Of a stretch of 64,000 bases of DNA, positions 23,631 through 33,078 are shown piece after piece. Numbering within the stretch: the first letter of the stretch is position 1; the number at the start of each line of letters is the position of its first letter. Made by a program: the position numbers and the translations under genes. Under the pieces are notes generated by a model. It was not told where the DNA came from. It saw only the letters and a program-made list of their open reading frames with translations, and did no database searches. Origin of the DNA: Caballeronia sp. dw_276 (GTDB lineage: Bacteria; Pseudomonadota; Gammaproteobacteria; Burkholderiales; Burkholderiaceae); the NCBI RefSeq assembly GCF_018449635.1, contig NZ_JAAVUV010000007.1:1-64000 (forward strand). Direction: 5' to 3'.

Positions 23631-25500
23631 CCCGCGCGCGCAAGACCCTCACGACGACAACCCGGTCAAGACCAATCCGCCCACACCGCACGGCATTCCT
23701 ATCGATGCGCACGGTTTGATCGGCAACATGCGCACGACTGCACTCGTATCGACACAAGGCGCGATCGACTTCATGTGTTTTCCACGCGTCGATTCGCCGA
23801 CCATCTTCGGCGCGCTGCTCGACGAGAAACGTGGCGGCGCCTTCAGCATTGCGCCGGCATTCGAGATCGCGCGCACCAAGCAGATGTACCTGCCCGAGAC
23901 CAATGTGCTACTGACGCGCTTCATGTCGGGCGATGCGGTGTGTGAGCTGGTCGACTTCATGCCCGTTTCAAAAAACGATGAAGAGGAGAAAGGCGACTCG
24001 AATTGCATTGTCCGAGTAGTGCGCGCCAAGTACGGCGACATGTCCGTGCGCGTGCAGTGCGCGCCGCGCTTCGACTACGCCCGTGGTAGCCACGAGGCGA
24101 CGCAGGCCGATGAAAACAGCATTCGTTTTGCGGTTTCGGGCAAGAACGAAACCCTGATGCTTGCTTCGACGATCAAGCTCGGTATCGATAAAAACGATGC
24201 CTTCGCGCAGTTCAATCTCAAGGAAGGCGAGACGGCATGCTTCGTTTTCGGCGCGGAATCGGAGCTGGCTTGCACCGAACTGCAGTGCAAGGAAGCGCTC
24301 TCGGACACCATCGATTTCTGGCGTGCGTGGTCGGCGAAATCGACGTATCACGGGCGATATCGCGAGGTCGTGATGCGTTCCGCGTTGTTGCTCAAGCTGC
24401 TCAGCTCTCGCGAGACCGGCGCGATTGTCGCCGCGCCCACCTTCGGCATGCCCGAGACGCCCGATGGCGGCCGCCGCTGGGATTACCGCTACACGTGGAT
24501 ACGGGACGCCGCGTTTTCCGTCTACGCCCTGCTGCGCCTGGGCTACACTGGTGAAGCGCGCAACTTCAAGAACTGGATCGCCGAGCGCAACAAACAATGC
24601 GACTCGGATGGATCGTTCAGGGTCATGTACGCCGTCGATGGCGAGGAACCGCCCGACGAGGAAGCGGTCGATACGCTCTACGGCAGCGGTACCGAACCGC
24701 CTTTGATCGGCAACGGCGCGCGCGACCAGACCCAACTCGACGTGTACGGCGCGCTGCTCGATGCAATCTATCTCTACAACAAGTACGGCGAGGCCATCTC
24801 CTACGATGGCTGGCAGCACGTCACACGCACAGTCAACTTCGTGGCTAAAAACTGGCAGAACGCGGATCAGGGCATCTGGGAATTTCGCAACGGCGGCAGA
24901 CCGTTGCTGCATTCCAGGTTGATGTGCTGGGTCGCACTCGACCGCGCGATACGCCTCGCGCAAAAGCGTTCGCTGCCCGCGCCTTTCCAGGACTGGAACG
25001 CTGTGCGCGATGCCATTCACCTGGATATTTACACCAACTTCTGGAACGACGAGATCAAGAGTTTCGTACAGACCCCCGACTCGAATACGCTCGACGCCTC
25101 CACGCTGATGATGCCGCTCGTGCGCTTTATCGGACCGAAGGATCCGCGCTGGCTTACGACGCTCGACGCGATCGGCAATGAGCTAGGCGTCGACCCCTTG
25201 ATCTTCCGGTACACGCGCGGCGATTCCCTCGACGGCCTTCCCGGCGAGGAAGGCGGCTTCAGCGCGTGCTCGTTCTGGTATGCAGAGGCGCTCGCTCGCG
25301 CGGGCCGCGTGGATGAAGGCCGGCTCGTGTTCGAAAAAATGCTGGCCTACGCGAATCACGTTGGGCTTTATTCGGAAGAGGTCGCCATCAGCGGGGAGGC
25401 GCTCGGAAACTTTCCGCAAGCGCTCACGCATCTGGCTTTGATTAGCGCCGCATTCCAGCTTGACCGGAGTCTCGGCGGCGAACATCCGCAATGGTCGTAG
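23623..25500 (+). CDS. Glycoside hydrolase family 15 protein
   Basis: This 625-residue enzyme belongs to the bacterial glucoamylase/trehalase type of GH15. An N-terminal beta-sandwich (about residues 20-240) begins with HGLIGNMRTTALVSTQGAID. The (alpha/alpha)6 barrel carries WDYRYTWIRDAAFSVYALLR, ARDQTQLDVYGALLDAIY, GIWEFRNGGRPLLHS (probable general acid Glu) and EEGGFSACSFWYAEALAR (probable base Glu). It should release glucose from an alpha-glucan or trehalose in the cytoplasm, since there is no signal peptide. It overlaps the upstream dehydrogenase gene and precedes a flavoprotein gene. Confidence 0.92.
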   Translation: MADPRAQDPHDDNPVKTNPPTPHGIPIDAHGLIGNMRTTALVSTQGAIDFMCFPRVDSPTIFGALLDEKRGGAFSIAPAFEIARTKQMYLPETNVLLTRFMSGDAVCELVDFMPVSKNDEEEKGDSNCIVRVVRAKYGDMSVRVQCAPRFDYARGSHEATQADENSIRFAVSGKNETLMLASTIKLGIDKNDAFAQFNLKEGETACFVFGAESELACTELQCKEALSDTIDFWRAWSAKSTYHGRYREVVMRSALLLKLLSSRETGAIVAAPTFGMPETPDGGRRWDYRYTWIRDAAFSVYALLRLGYTGEARNFKNWIAERNKQCDSDGSFRVMYAVDGEEPPDEEAVDTLYGSGTEPPLIGNGARDQTQLDVYGALLDAIYLYNKYGEAISYDGWQHVTRTVNFVAKNWQNADQGIWEFRNGGRPLLHSRLMCWVALDRAIRLAQKRSLPAPFQDWNAVRDAIHLDIYTNFWNDEIKSFVQTPDSNTLDASTLMMPLVRFIGPKDPRWLTTLDAIGNELGVDPLIFRYTRGDSLDGLPGEEGGFSACSFWYAEALARAGRVDEGRLVFEKMLAYANHVGLYSEEVAISGEALGNFPQALTHLALISAAFQLDRSLGGEHPQWS

Positions 25501-25519
25501 AAACACACAAAGGGTACTG

Positions 25520-26956
25520 ATGAAGCAGATCAAAGTGGACGTCGCCGTCATTGGCGCGGGAACGGCGGGAATGGCCGCTTATCGTGCGGCACGCGGTGCG
25601 GGCAAAGAGGCGGTGATCATAGAAGCCGCCGAATTCGGCACCACGTGCGCGCGTGTGGGCTGCATGCCGTCCAAGCTCCTGCTGGCCGCAGCAAACGGCC
25701 TGCACGACGCGAAGGATCAAGCGGCACGAGGCATAGAAGGTACGCATGATCTAGAAGCCAACGGCGAACACGTGCTCGCTTATGTGCGCAAAGAACGCGA
25801 TCATTTCGTCAAAGGCGTGCTGGAGGAAATCAGTTCGTTTCCGCCGGAAACCGTGATTCGCGGACGCGCGCGTTTCGAGTCGCGTAACGTGTTGATCGTG
25901 GATGACACAACGCGTATTGAAGCCACAAGCGTGGTGATCGGGACAGGTTCGGCATCCGCCATTCCCGACGACTTCAAAGTCTTCGGCGAGCGGCTGATCA
26001 CGAGCGACGACGTCTTCGATCTGAAGACCTTGCCCAAGCGTTGCGCGGTTTTCGGCGCGGGCCCTATTGCCCTGGAAATAGGCCAGGCATTCTCGCGGCT
26101 CGGCGTGGACGTTTTCATGTTCAGCCAGAAAAACCAGGTGGGCGCGCTTACCGATACCCCGGTGCGCGAGGCCTTGATCAAAGCACTGCAAGACGAGTTC
26201 TACCTCGACCCGGATGCGACCGTCCACGAGAAAACCATGCAGGACGGTGAACCCACCCTGCACTTCAAATCACTCGATGGCAGCGATCGCACCGAGCGTT
26301 TCGATCTCGTGCTCGTCGCGACCGGCAGGAAACCCGCGCTGAGCAGTCTGCATCTCGAAACCACGGGTATCGAACTCGACAAGAAAGGCGTTCCCGTCTT
26401 CAACGAGAACTCGATGCAATGTGGCGACAGCAACATCTTCATTGCAGGCGATTGCGACGGTACGCGCCCGTTTCTCTCCGACGCCGCCGACGAAGGCAAG
26501 CTCGCGGGCGACAACGCAGCCAACTTCCCCAACGTGCAGAGCGTCAAGCGCAAGGTGCCGTTTTCGCTGGTGTTTTGCGAACCGCAAGTGGCGATCGTCG
26601 GCGCGTCTTATGACGATCTCGATAAACAGTTGACGGTAACGGGCAGCGTCTCTTTTGAAACGCAGGGCCGCAGCCGCGTGATGAGGCAAAACCGCGGATT
26701 GCTGCATGTCTATGCGCACGCGAAGACCGGCAAGCTGCTCGGCGCTCAGGGCTGCGGCCCGGCCGTCGAACATCTGGGTCATCTGCTCGCGTGGGCGCTG
26801 CAACTGGATTTGACGGTCGAAGACATGCTGAAGATGCCGTACTACCACCCGGTCGTTGAAGAAGGCTTGCGCACGGCGCTTAAGGAAGCAAACAAGAAGT
26901 GCTTCGAAGAACGCGCGGAAAAAGCGCCGGAGCTGGCAAGCGCCGTCGGTTGCTAA
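25520..26956 (+). CDS. Dihydrolipoyl dehydrogenase-like flavoprotein
   Basis: This 478-residue FAD/NAD disulfide oxidoreductase starts at ATG 25520, 19 bases after the GH15 stop. It shows the FAD motif VAVIGAGTAGMAAYRAAR, the redox pair in GTTCARVGCMPSK, an NAD-binding GAGPIALEIGQAFSRLG, the second FAD motif IFIAGDCDG, and the catalytic His in YYHPVVEEGLRTAL. It lies outside any 2-oxoacid dehydrogenase operon, so it may be a paralogue used in another redox job rather than the housekeeping E3. A strong terminator follows. Confidence 0.9.
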   Translation: MKQIKVDVAVIGAGTAGMAAYRAARGAGKEAVIIEAAEFGTTCARVGCMPSKLLLAAANGLHDAKDQAARGIEGTHDLEANGEHVLAYVRKERDHFVKGVLEEISSFPPETVIRGRARFESRNVLIVDDTTRIEATSVVIGTGSASAIPDDFKVFGERLITSDDVFDLKTLPKRCAVFGAGPIALEIGQAFSRLGVDVFMFSQKNQVGALTDTPVREALIKALQDEFYLDPDATVHEKTMQDGEPTLHFKSLDGSDRTERFDLVLVATGRKPALSSLHLETTGIELDKKGVPVFNENSMQCGDSNIFIAGDCDGTRPFLSDAADEGKLAGDNAANFPNVQSVKRKVPFSLVFCEPQVAIVGASYDDLDKQLTVTGSVSFETQGRSRVMRQNRGLLHVYAHAKTGKLLGAQGCGPAVEHLGHLLAWALQLDLTVEDMLKMPYYHPVVEEGLRTALKEANKKCFEERAEKAPELASAVGC

Positions 26957-26993
26957 ACCTGTAGAACGCGTCTGGAACGCGCCCACGGGGCGA

Positions 26994-27032
26994 AAAAAAG
27001 CCCGCTTGAACTCAGCGTTCAAACGGGCTTTT
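26994..27032. terminator. Bidirectional rho-independent terminator
   Basis: A stem of AAAAGCCCG-TTGAAC with its complement GTTCAA-CGGGCTTTT around a TCAGC loop is flanked by A- and T-runs on the two sides. It ends the pdxY-to-lpd direction and can also stop transcription coming from the right. Confidence 0.85.
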
Positions 27033-27075
27033 CATTGCTGCGAGAACTGGAACGATCTGGGTCTAAAAGGCCCGC

Positions 27076-27423
27076 TTACATTGCATATTGCAGGGCAAGG
27101 TCAAAACCGAGCACGACCATCGAACAGAAAATGCCGAGCAGTAAATTTCCTGCACGATGCGCCACGTCATGATGCTTCGTTAGCATGGCAGCTGCCATGA
27201 ATGCGATCTCGACCACAACCTGCATCACGAAAACGGCCAGCATGAGCGCAAACTCATAACTCATCGCGCTGAAGTCCGTAAAGTTGAGCCCGTGAACCGC
27301 GACCCACGAACCTACACGCCAAAGCTCATAGACCGCCAACACTAACGGGAACAGATAACTGAACACGTAAGTCGGCATTGTTGCATGACGCAATTCCACG
27401 TGGAAATGACGAGTTGTTTGCAT
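27076..27423 (-). CDS. Small integral membrane protein of unknown function
   Basis: This 115-residue protein has three or four hydrophobic segments (YVFSYLFPLVLAVYELWRVG, EFALMLAVFVMQVVVEIAFM, LLLGIFCSMVVLGFDLALQ). It has a short, His-containing N-terminus and few charged residues between spans. No family is recognised. It is a single gene between the terminator at 26,994 and the mmsB end. Confidence 0.7.
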   Translation of the reverse strand: MQTTRHFHVELRHATMPTYVFSYLFPLVLAVYELWRVGSWVAVHGLNFTDFSAMSYEFALMLAVFVMQVVVEIAFMAAAMLTKHHDVAHRAGNLLLGIFCSMVVLGFDLALQYAM

Positions 27424-27691
27424 CTGGCTCTCCTTGATCCTGGCTTGCCACCGGCATCGCTACCGGCCTAGGTTTAACCTAATGAGTATTCCAAAGCGGC
27501 TTCGCTGACTTCGTCATCTACTTACTAATTAAGACGGAGACATGAACGTCGTGCTTTGAGAATAGGCCAAATTCAGAAGAATCGAATCATCGTATTCCCC
27601 ATGTCCTTGCCTCGTATGACGCTGGCGGTCGACATGTTGCAACGCAGCTTAATAAAGCACCTACAGACGTTGGTTCACTGCTGCGTTTTAT

Positions 27692-28582
27692 TCAGGCGTC
27701 CTCGTTACTGTACAGCTTGATGATCGCGGAGAAGTCGAGTCCGCCCAGGCCCTGCATGCTCATCGACTGGTAAAGCTGTTGCGCAAGTGCGCCAAGCAGC
27801 ACCGGCTGTTTCACCTGACGCGCTGCATCAACGGCAAGCCCCAGGTCCTTCAGCATCAGGTCGGCGCCGAACCCCCCGGTATACCCGCGTGACGAAGGCG
27901 CATTCGGTAATACGTTAGGGTAGGGATTACACGTATCGGCACTCCAGCAACGTCCGGTCGATGTATTGATGATCCCGGCAAGCTTGTTCGGGGCGATTCC
28001 AAGCGATGCACCCAGTTGCATGGCTTCGGCCACGCCGATCATCGAAATGCCGAGCAGCAGGTTATTGCAGATCTTCGCAATCTGTCCCGTGCCCGTATCA
28101 CCGCACTGCACCATGTTCTTGCCCATGCCCGCGAGCACCGGCTTGAGCGTTTCGAACAACTCAGCATTGGCTCCCACCATGAACGTGAGCGTGCCGGCCT
28201 GCGCGCCGCCCGTACCGCCGGACACGGGGGCATCGGCGAACGGATTGCCTTGTTTTTTTGCGCTTTCGCCAACCAGGCGCGCAGTTGCCGGATCGATGGT
28301 GCTGCTGTCCACCAACGGCACGCCGGAGCGCACGCCGGCGAGCACACCATCGTCATTCAAATAGACGGCTCTGACGTGCGCGGCAGCGGGCAGCATGGTG
28401 ATCACCACCTCAGCGTCGCGAACTGCTTCACGCGGCGATACGGCGGTCCGCGCACCGGCATCGACCGCTGTCTGCAATGCCGTCTCCGACAAATCGAACA
28501 CCGTCAGCGCATGCCCTGCTTTCAGCAAGTTGGCGGCCATGGGACCACCCATGTTGCCGAGTCCGATAAAACCGATATTCAT
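27692..28582 (-). CDS. mmsB: 3-hydroxyisobutyrate dehydrogenase MmsB
   Basis: This 296-residue NAD enzyme oxidises 3-hydroxyisobutyrate to methylmalonate semialdehyde in valine breakdown. It shows NIGFIGLGNMGGPMAANLLK (Rossmann motif and family signature), DAPVSGGTGGAQAGTLTFMV and the catalytic Lys region AKICNNLLLGISMIG. It lies 35 bases downstream of mmsA, whose substrate it produces, forming an mmsA-mmsB operon. Confidence 0.95.
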   Translation of the reverse strand: MNIGFIGLGNMGGPMAANLLKAGHALTVFDLSETALQTAVDAGARTAVSPREAVRDAEVVITMLPAAAHVRAVYLNDDGVLAGVRSGVPLVDSSTIDPATARLVGESAKKQGNPFADAPVSGGTGGAQAGTLTFMVGANAELFETLKPVLAGMGKNMVQCGDTGTGQIAKICNNLLLGISMIGVAEAMQLGASLGIAPNKLAGIINTSTGRCWSADTCNPYPNVLPNAPSSRGYTGGFGADLMLKDLGLAVDAARQVKQPVLLGALAQQLYQSMSMQGLGGLDFSAIIKLYSNEDA

Positions 28583-28617
28583 CGCGAGTCTCCTGATTAT
28601 TGTTCTGCGAAAAATGC

Positions 28618-30159
28618 TTAGCGAAGCGAAATGGTCGTGTTCACGCCATCGTTGACGGTCGCGTCGTCGAACCAGCGCGACGTGACCGTTTTCGTTTGCG
28701 TGTAGAACTGCACGACCTGCTTGCCGTACGGGCCGAGATCGCCAAGCTTCGATCCGCGCGAACCCGTGAAACTGAAGTACGGGACCGGAACCGGAATCGG
28801 GATATTGATGCCGACCTGACCCACGTCGATCTCGCTCTGGAACTTGCGCGCCGCCGCGCCGCTTTGCGTGAAGAGGCCAACGCCATTGCCCATCGGATTG
28901 CGATTGACGAGCGCGATGGCGTCGTCGAGCGTGGCTGCTTCCAGCACGCAGATCACCGGGCCGAAGATTTCCTGTTTGTAGATGGTCATGTCGGTCGTGA
29001 CGTCGGAGAAGACCGTCGGGCCGATGAAGTTACCCTTTTCATAGCCCTTCACTTCCACGCCGCGTCCATCCAGCGACAACGTCGCGCCTTCGCCCACGCC
29101 CGTCTCGATCAACCCCAGAATGCGCTCCTTCGCCGCGCGCGAAACAACAGGCCCGACATCCGTGTTCGCTTCCGTGCCGCCGTTGATCGACAGGCCACGC
29201 GCGCGCTCGACCAGGTCCGGCAACCAGTCCTTCGATGCCCCCACGAACACCACCACCGACGTCGCCATGCAGCGTTGCCCCGCCGCGCCGAATCCCGCGC
29301 CGGCCAGTGCGTTCAGCGTTTGCTCCTTGTTTGCATCGGGCAGGACAACCGCGTGGTTCTTTGCGCCCATCATGGCCTGCACGCGCTTGCCGTGCTGGCT
29401 CCCGAGGTTGTACACGTGCGTGCCTACATGCGTCGATCCAACGAACGATATCGCCTTGATATCGGGATGCGTGCAGATGGCATCGACCACGTCCTTGCCG
29501 CCGTGAACCACGTTCAACACACCCGCCGGTACGCCCGCTTCGAGCGCGAGTTCCACGAGTTCCATGGTCGACAACGGGTCCTGTTCCGACGGCTTCAGCA
29601 CGAACGTATTGCCGCAGACGATCGCCATGGGGAACATCCAGAGCGGGATCATGGCGGGGAAGTTGAACGGCGTGATGCCCGCGCATACGCCTATCGGCTG
29701 ACGCAACGTGTAGGTGTCCACGCCGCCCGCCACGTTCTCCGAGAATTCCCCTTGCTGCAACGTGCCGATGGAACAGGCATGTTCGACGACTTCGAGGCCG
29801 CGAAAGATATCGCCTTCGGCGTCGGCCAGCGTCTTGCCTTGCTCGGCCGTCAGCGTCTGCGCGATGCGTTTCATGTTCTGGCGCACGAGGTCCTGGAACT
29901 TCAGCATCACCCGCATGCGCACACCAAGCGATGTCAGCCGCCACGTCTTGAAAGCATTTGCAGCCGATGCCACGGCGGCATCGACTTCGTCTTTTGTCGC
30001 GAACGGTACGCGTCCGACGACTTCCTGCGTCGCCGGATTGACGATGTCGCGCCACTCATTCGTGTTCGATTCCACGAACTTGCCGTCGATCAGCAACTTG
30101 GCCGTGCGTGCGGATGCGGTGTGTTCGGCGAGCGCCGGGCGGTCAGCAGCGGTATTCAT
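28618..30159 (-). CDS. mmsA: CoA-acylating methylmalonate-semialdehyde dehydrogenase MmsA
   Basis: This 513-residue aldehyde dehydrogenase converts methylmalonate semialdehyde to propionyl-CoA (valine and inositol catabolism). ATG 30159 follows AGGAG at eight bases. Visible are GVCAGITPFNFPAMIPLWMF, ISFVGSTHVGTHVYNLG, the catalytic Cys in GAAGQRCMATSVV and VGINIPIPVPVPYFSF near the end. First gene of the mmsAB operon, divergent from a LysR regulator that probably controls it. Confidence 0.95.
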   Translation of the reverse strand: MNTAADRPALAEHTASARTAKLLIDGKFVESNTNEWRDIVNPATQEVVGRVPFATKDEVDAAVASAANAFKTWRLTSLGVRMRVMLKFQDLVRQNMKRIAQTLTAEQGKTLADAEGDIFRGLEVVEHACSIGTLQQGEFSENVAGGVDTYTLRQPIGVCAGITPFNFPAMIPLWMFPMAIVCGNTFVLKPSEQDPLSTMELVELALEAGVPAGVLNVVHGGKDVVDAICTHPDIKAISFVGSTHVGTHVYNLGSQHGKRVQAMMGAKNHAVVLPDANKEQTLNALAGAGFGAAGQRCMATSVVVFVGASKDWLPDLVERARGLSINGGTEANTDVGPVVSRAAKERILGLIETGVGEGATLSLDGRGVEVKGYEKGNFIGPTVFSDVTTDMTIYKQEIFGPVICVLEAATLDDAIALVNRNPMGNGVGLFTQSGAAARKFQSEIDVGQVGINIPIPVPVPYFSFTGSRGSKLGDLGPYGKQVVQFYTQTKTVTSRWFDDATVNDGVNTTISLR

Positions 30160-30358
30160 GTGGGAGTCTCCTAAAGAAACGGGCGTGGAAACGGAGACGC
30201 GGACCATTGCAGCGGGTATACCCGTGCAGGTCGCTGAGCGAACGTCGTCTCCGTTTATTTGAATGTAGTCGGCTCGGGGAAAAGAAACCGCCGAACCGAT
30301 AGCGTTCAGTATAGTTATGCAAATCTCTACGAAGTATCAATAGAAATACCCATCCGAT

Positions 30359-31330
30359 ATGCAAAAAAGCACGCCGCCGAGTGCAAACAGCCTGCAGAAC
30401 CTGAACTGGGACGATTTACGCTATTTCCTCGAAGTCGCCCGGACGCAGCGTGCAAGCGGCGCGGCCAAGCGCCTGGGCGTGGATTACACGACCGTCGCGC
30501 GCCGCGTGCGGGCACTGGAAGATGCGCTGGGCACCCTCCTCTTCGATAAATCCCGCAGCGGCGGTTTCATCCTCACCGCCGAAGGCCAACGCCTGCTCGC
30601 CTACGTCGATGCAATGGAAACCACGGTTCAGTCCGCAACCGAACACATCGCCAATTCAGGACATGCGTTGTCCGGGCACGTGCGCGTGGGATGCACCGAG
30701 GGCTTCGGCTGTTTTTTCCTCGCGCCGCAACTCGCGCGCTTCCAGGACATGCACAGGCAGATCTCCATCGACCTGTTGCCGGTGCCGCACTTCGTGAGCT
30801 TGTCCAAGCGCGAAGCGGATATTGCGGTGACCCTCGAGCGCCCTGAACACGGCCAGACCGTCTACACCAAACTCTGCGACTACCGTCTGCGTCTCTACGC
30901 GACGCGCGAATACCTCGAACAACATGAGCCCGTGGATCGAGTCGAGGATCTGAGGACGCATCGCTTCGCAAGCTATATCGATGACCTCGCTTTCAGCTAC
31001 GAGCTTCTCTATCTCGATCGCGCCATTCCGGGCGCTGTTTCCAACTGGCGCAGCACGAGCGTGATCGCGCAATATCACGCCGCGTTGCAAGGGCGCGCGC
31101 TCGCCATCCTGCCGTGTTTCATGGCCGCGCAAGATCCGCGTCTCGAAGCCGTACTCGCCGATGAGATCGTCGTCACGCGTGCGTTTTATCTCTCCTGCCG
31201 CGAAGATTTGCGCAAATTGAAACGCATCACGGCCGTGTGGGATTTCCTGCGCACAGTGGCCGAATTGAACCATCCGCTGCTCATGGGAGAGGCCCGCGAG
31301 ATGCTATGGAGCGAAACAGCGCGCCCCTGA
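30359..31330 (+). CDS. LysR-family regulator, probably of mmsAB
   Basis: This 323-residue regulator has its winged HTH at about residues 18-78 (DDLRYFLEVARTQRASGAAK, VDYTTVARRVRALEDALG). A LysR substrate-binding domain follows, starting near HVRVGCTEGFGCFFL. It diverges from mmsA with 199 bases between, the standard LysR layout, so mmsAB is its likely target and a valine-pathway intermediate its likely signal. It is followed by a terminator at 31413-31437. Confidence 0.88.
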   Translation: MQKSTPPSANSLQNLNWDDLRYFLEVARTQRASGAAKRLGVDYTTVARRVRALEDALGTLLFDKSRSGGFILTAEGQRLLAYVDAMETTVQSATEHIANSGHALSGHVRVGCTEGFGCFFLAPQLARFQDMHRQISIDLLPVPHFVSLSKREADIAVTLERPEHGQTVYTKLCDYRLRLYATREYLEQHEPVDRVEDLRTHRFASYIDDLAFSYELLYLDRAIPGAVSNWRSTSVIAQYHAALQGRALAILPCFMAAQDPRLEAVLADEIVVTRAFYLSCREDLRKLKRITAVWDFLRTVAELNHPLLMGEAREMLWSETARP

Positions 31331-31412
31331 ATTTCGCATTTGTTCAGCAACCCTTATATATGAGATACGCATTCGGATAACTGGCGCATAATCGTCCGCC
31401 CATAAGGCCTTT

Positions 31413-31437
31413 CGCCGTAGCCCCGCTGCGGCGTTTT
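31413..31437 (+). terminator. Rho-independent terminator after the LysR gene
   Basis: CGCCGTAGC pairs with GCTGCGGCG (nine pairs, one of them G-U) around a CCC loop, followed by TTTT. It lies 83 bases past the LysR stop. Confidence 0.75.
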
Positions 31438-31577
31438 CACATGGACGTGACTTTCATTTATCTCAATTTCAACATTCGAACACGCGCCAGTGTTTCTGTT
31501 TCGATGAGCGTTTTCTCTTCTTCGCGCGCGTCGCGCCCGGTGCGCTGATGGCCTTCGTAATCTGGTCGAGAAGGACC

Positions 31578-32633
31578 ATGTCGAATCAGCGCGTGCGGTT
31601 CGTCGAAGCACGCACGGTTCGCACGATGGTGATCATTGCCGTCATCGCGATGATCCTTGCTGCGCTCGCGCTCGGCATTGCAATCGGCGCAGCAACTGGC
31701 AACACGCATGCAGCCGAAGAAAAAGCACAGGCTGAGCGCCGCTCCTACGAAATCGACGAGCTCGGCAAGATCAGTGCAACGCTCACGCATCTCGAACCCC
31801 GCGTGGGCCAGCTCGTCACGCAAGTCAACGAACTTCAGGACTTCGAAGCGCAGTTGAAGGCGTCACGGCGCGCGGCCGATCGTCCGGATATTCATGTCGT
31901 GCCGCCGCTGCCGGATAACGACGACGAATCGCCGCTCGACAGCGCCGGCGGACCTTCGTTGCCCCCGCGCCGCTCGGCTGGGAGCGCCGCTGCGAGCCCC
32001 CCGCGCTCTGCATCACGACCCGCACCGGCAAGCGCAGCCGATGTCGCCGAAGGCGGTCCGGCCCTGCCGGCACGGCTTTGCGATGCCCAGCGCGCCACGC
32101 AAACCGGCTCGGCGCCGCAACGCCTGCGCCGCACTCAGAACGCGCTCGATTGCCTCGATGCAACGCTGAACAAACTCGACAATGCCGTTCTCGCGCACTA
32201 CGCCTCGTACATGGCGTTTCCCGGCCGCCAACCGGCGCCGGCTGCACGGGTTGGCTCGCCGTTCGGCAACCGCATCGACCCGTTCAACCAGCATCTGAGT
32301 TTTCATCCAGGGATGGATCTTGTCGCCCCGTCCGGAACGCCCATCTTCGCGAGCGCCGGCGGCCGCGTGATCCAGGCGGGACTGCACGGCGGGTATGGCA
32401 ATGCCATCGATATCCAGCACAGCACCGGCATGGTGACGCGCTACGGACATACGTCGAAGATATTCGTCAAGGCCGGCGATCTCGTGATGCCAGGCCAGAA
32501 GATCGGCGAGATCGGTTCCACTGGCCGCTCGACCGGACCGCACTTGCATTTCGAAGTAATCGTCGACGGAACCCAGGTCAATCCCAAGCACTATCTCGCG
32601 CTCTTCAAGCCGACTTCCAATGCCGCAAGCTGA
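31578..32633 (+). CDS. Membrane-anchored M23 peptidase (LytM-type endopeptidase)
   Basis: This 351-residue protein is read from ATG 31578. An N-terminal membrane span (VIIAVIAMILAALALGIAIG) is followed by a helical stretch, a Pro/Ala/Ser-rich linker (about residues 100-165) and a C-terminal M23 domain. The zinc ligands are seen in FHPGMDLVAPSGTP (H-x(3)-D) and GPHLHFEV (H-x-H). It should cut peptide cross-links of peptidoglycan in the periplasm. It is followed by an overlapping small membrane gene and a bactofilin gene; M23 enzymes and bactofilins act together in cell-shape control in other bacteria. Confidence 0.92.
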   Translation: MSNQRVRFVEARTVRTMVIIAVIAMILAALALGIAIGAATGNTHAAEEKAQAERRSYEIDELGKISATLTHLEPRVGQLVTQVNELQDFEAQLKASRRAADRPDIHVVPPLPDNDDESPLDSAGGPSLPPRRSAGSAAASPPRSASRPAPASAADVAEGGPALPARLCDAQRATQTGSAPQRLRRTQNALDCLDATLNKLDNAVLAHYASYMAFPGRQPAPAARVGSPFGNRIDPFNQHLSFHPGMDLVAPSGTPIFASAGGRVIQAGLHGGYGNAIDIQHSTGMVTRYGHTSKIFVKAGDLVMPGQKIGEIGSTGRSTGPHLHFEVIVDGTQVNPKHYLALFKPTSNAAS

Positions 32634-32997
32634 TAAACACCGGGCGACGCATCGCCTCACGCGCCGCACCTACTCGCTCACGTCGCGCCGGGGGCCCAGC
32701 TGGGCCATGATCATGCTCGGCCTGCTAGCGGCAGCATGCGCCGCCGCGGCGCTCGCAGCCGCGGGTTTTGCGCTTCTGACATCGCGTGAAAACAGCAAGA
32801 AAGCCGACGCCCTGTGCGCACCGCCCATGTCCGAGCGCGAAATTCGCGAACAACTTGCAAAGGCGCGCATTGCGCTCGATCACGAGGTCGCGACGCGGCT
32901 CGTCTTGCAGCAACAGGCAACCGAAAGCGCCGCCGAGATTCACCAGATGCGCACCGATCTCGCGTTCATCAAACGCCAGCGGGACAAATCCAACTAG
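32620..32997 (+). CDS. Small single-span membrane protein with C-terminal coiled coil
   Basis: This 125-residue protein overlaps the M23 gene by 14 bases. A transmembrane helix (AMIMLGLLAAACAAAALAAA) is followed by a periplasmic or cytoplasmic helical tail (EREIREQLAKARIALDHEVA, AAEIHQMRTDLAFIKRQRD) that may form a coiled coil. No family recognised. Placement between the M23 peptidase and the bactofilin suggests it belongs to the same envelope complex. Confidence 0.7.
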   Translation: MPQADKHRATHRLTRRTYSLTSRRGPSWAMIMLGLLAAACAAAALAAAGFALLTSRENSKKADALCAPPMSEREIREQLAKARIALDHEVATRLVLQQQATESAAEIHQMRTDLAFIKRQRDKSN

Positions 32998-33078
32998 AGC
33001 AGCCAAGCACCGGCTCGCGCGCTGCGTGCGGCCAGTATCTAAATCGAAATCGCAATCCAGACCAGAAAGGGGTCATCC

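Noticed and set aside
28600..30174. 524-residue plus-strand open frame opposite mmsA
   Set aside because: It is an antisense shadow of a high-GC gene: Arg/His-rich with no domain, and mmsA has all its family motifs.
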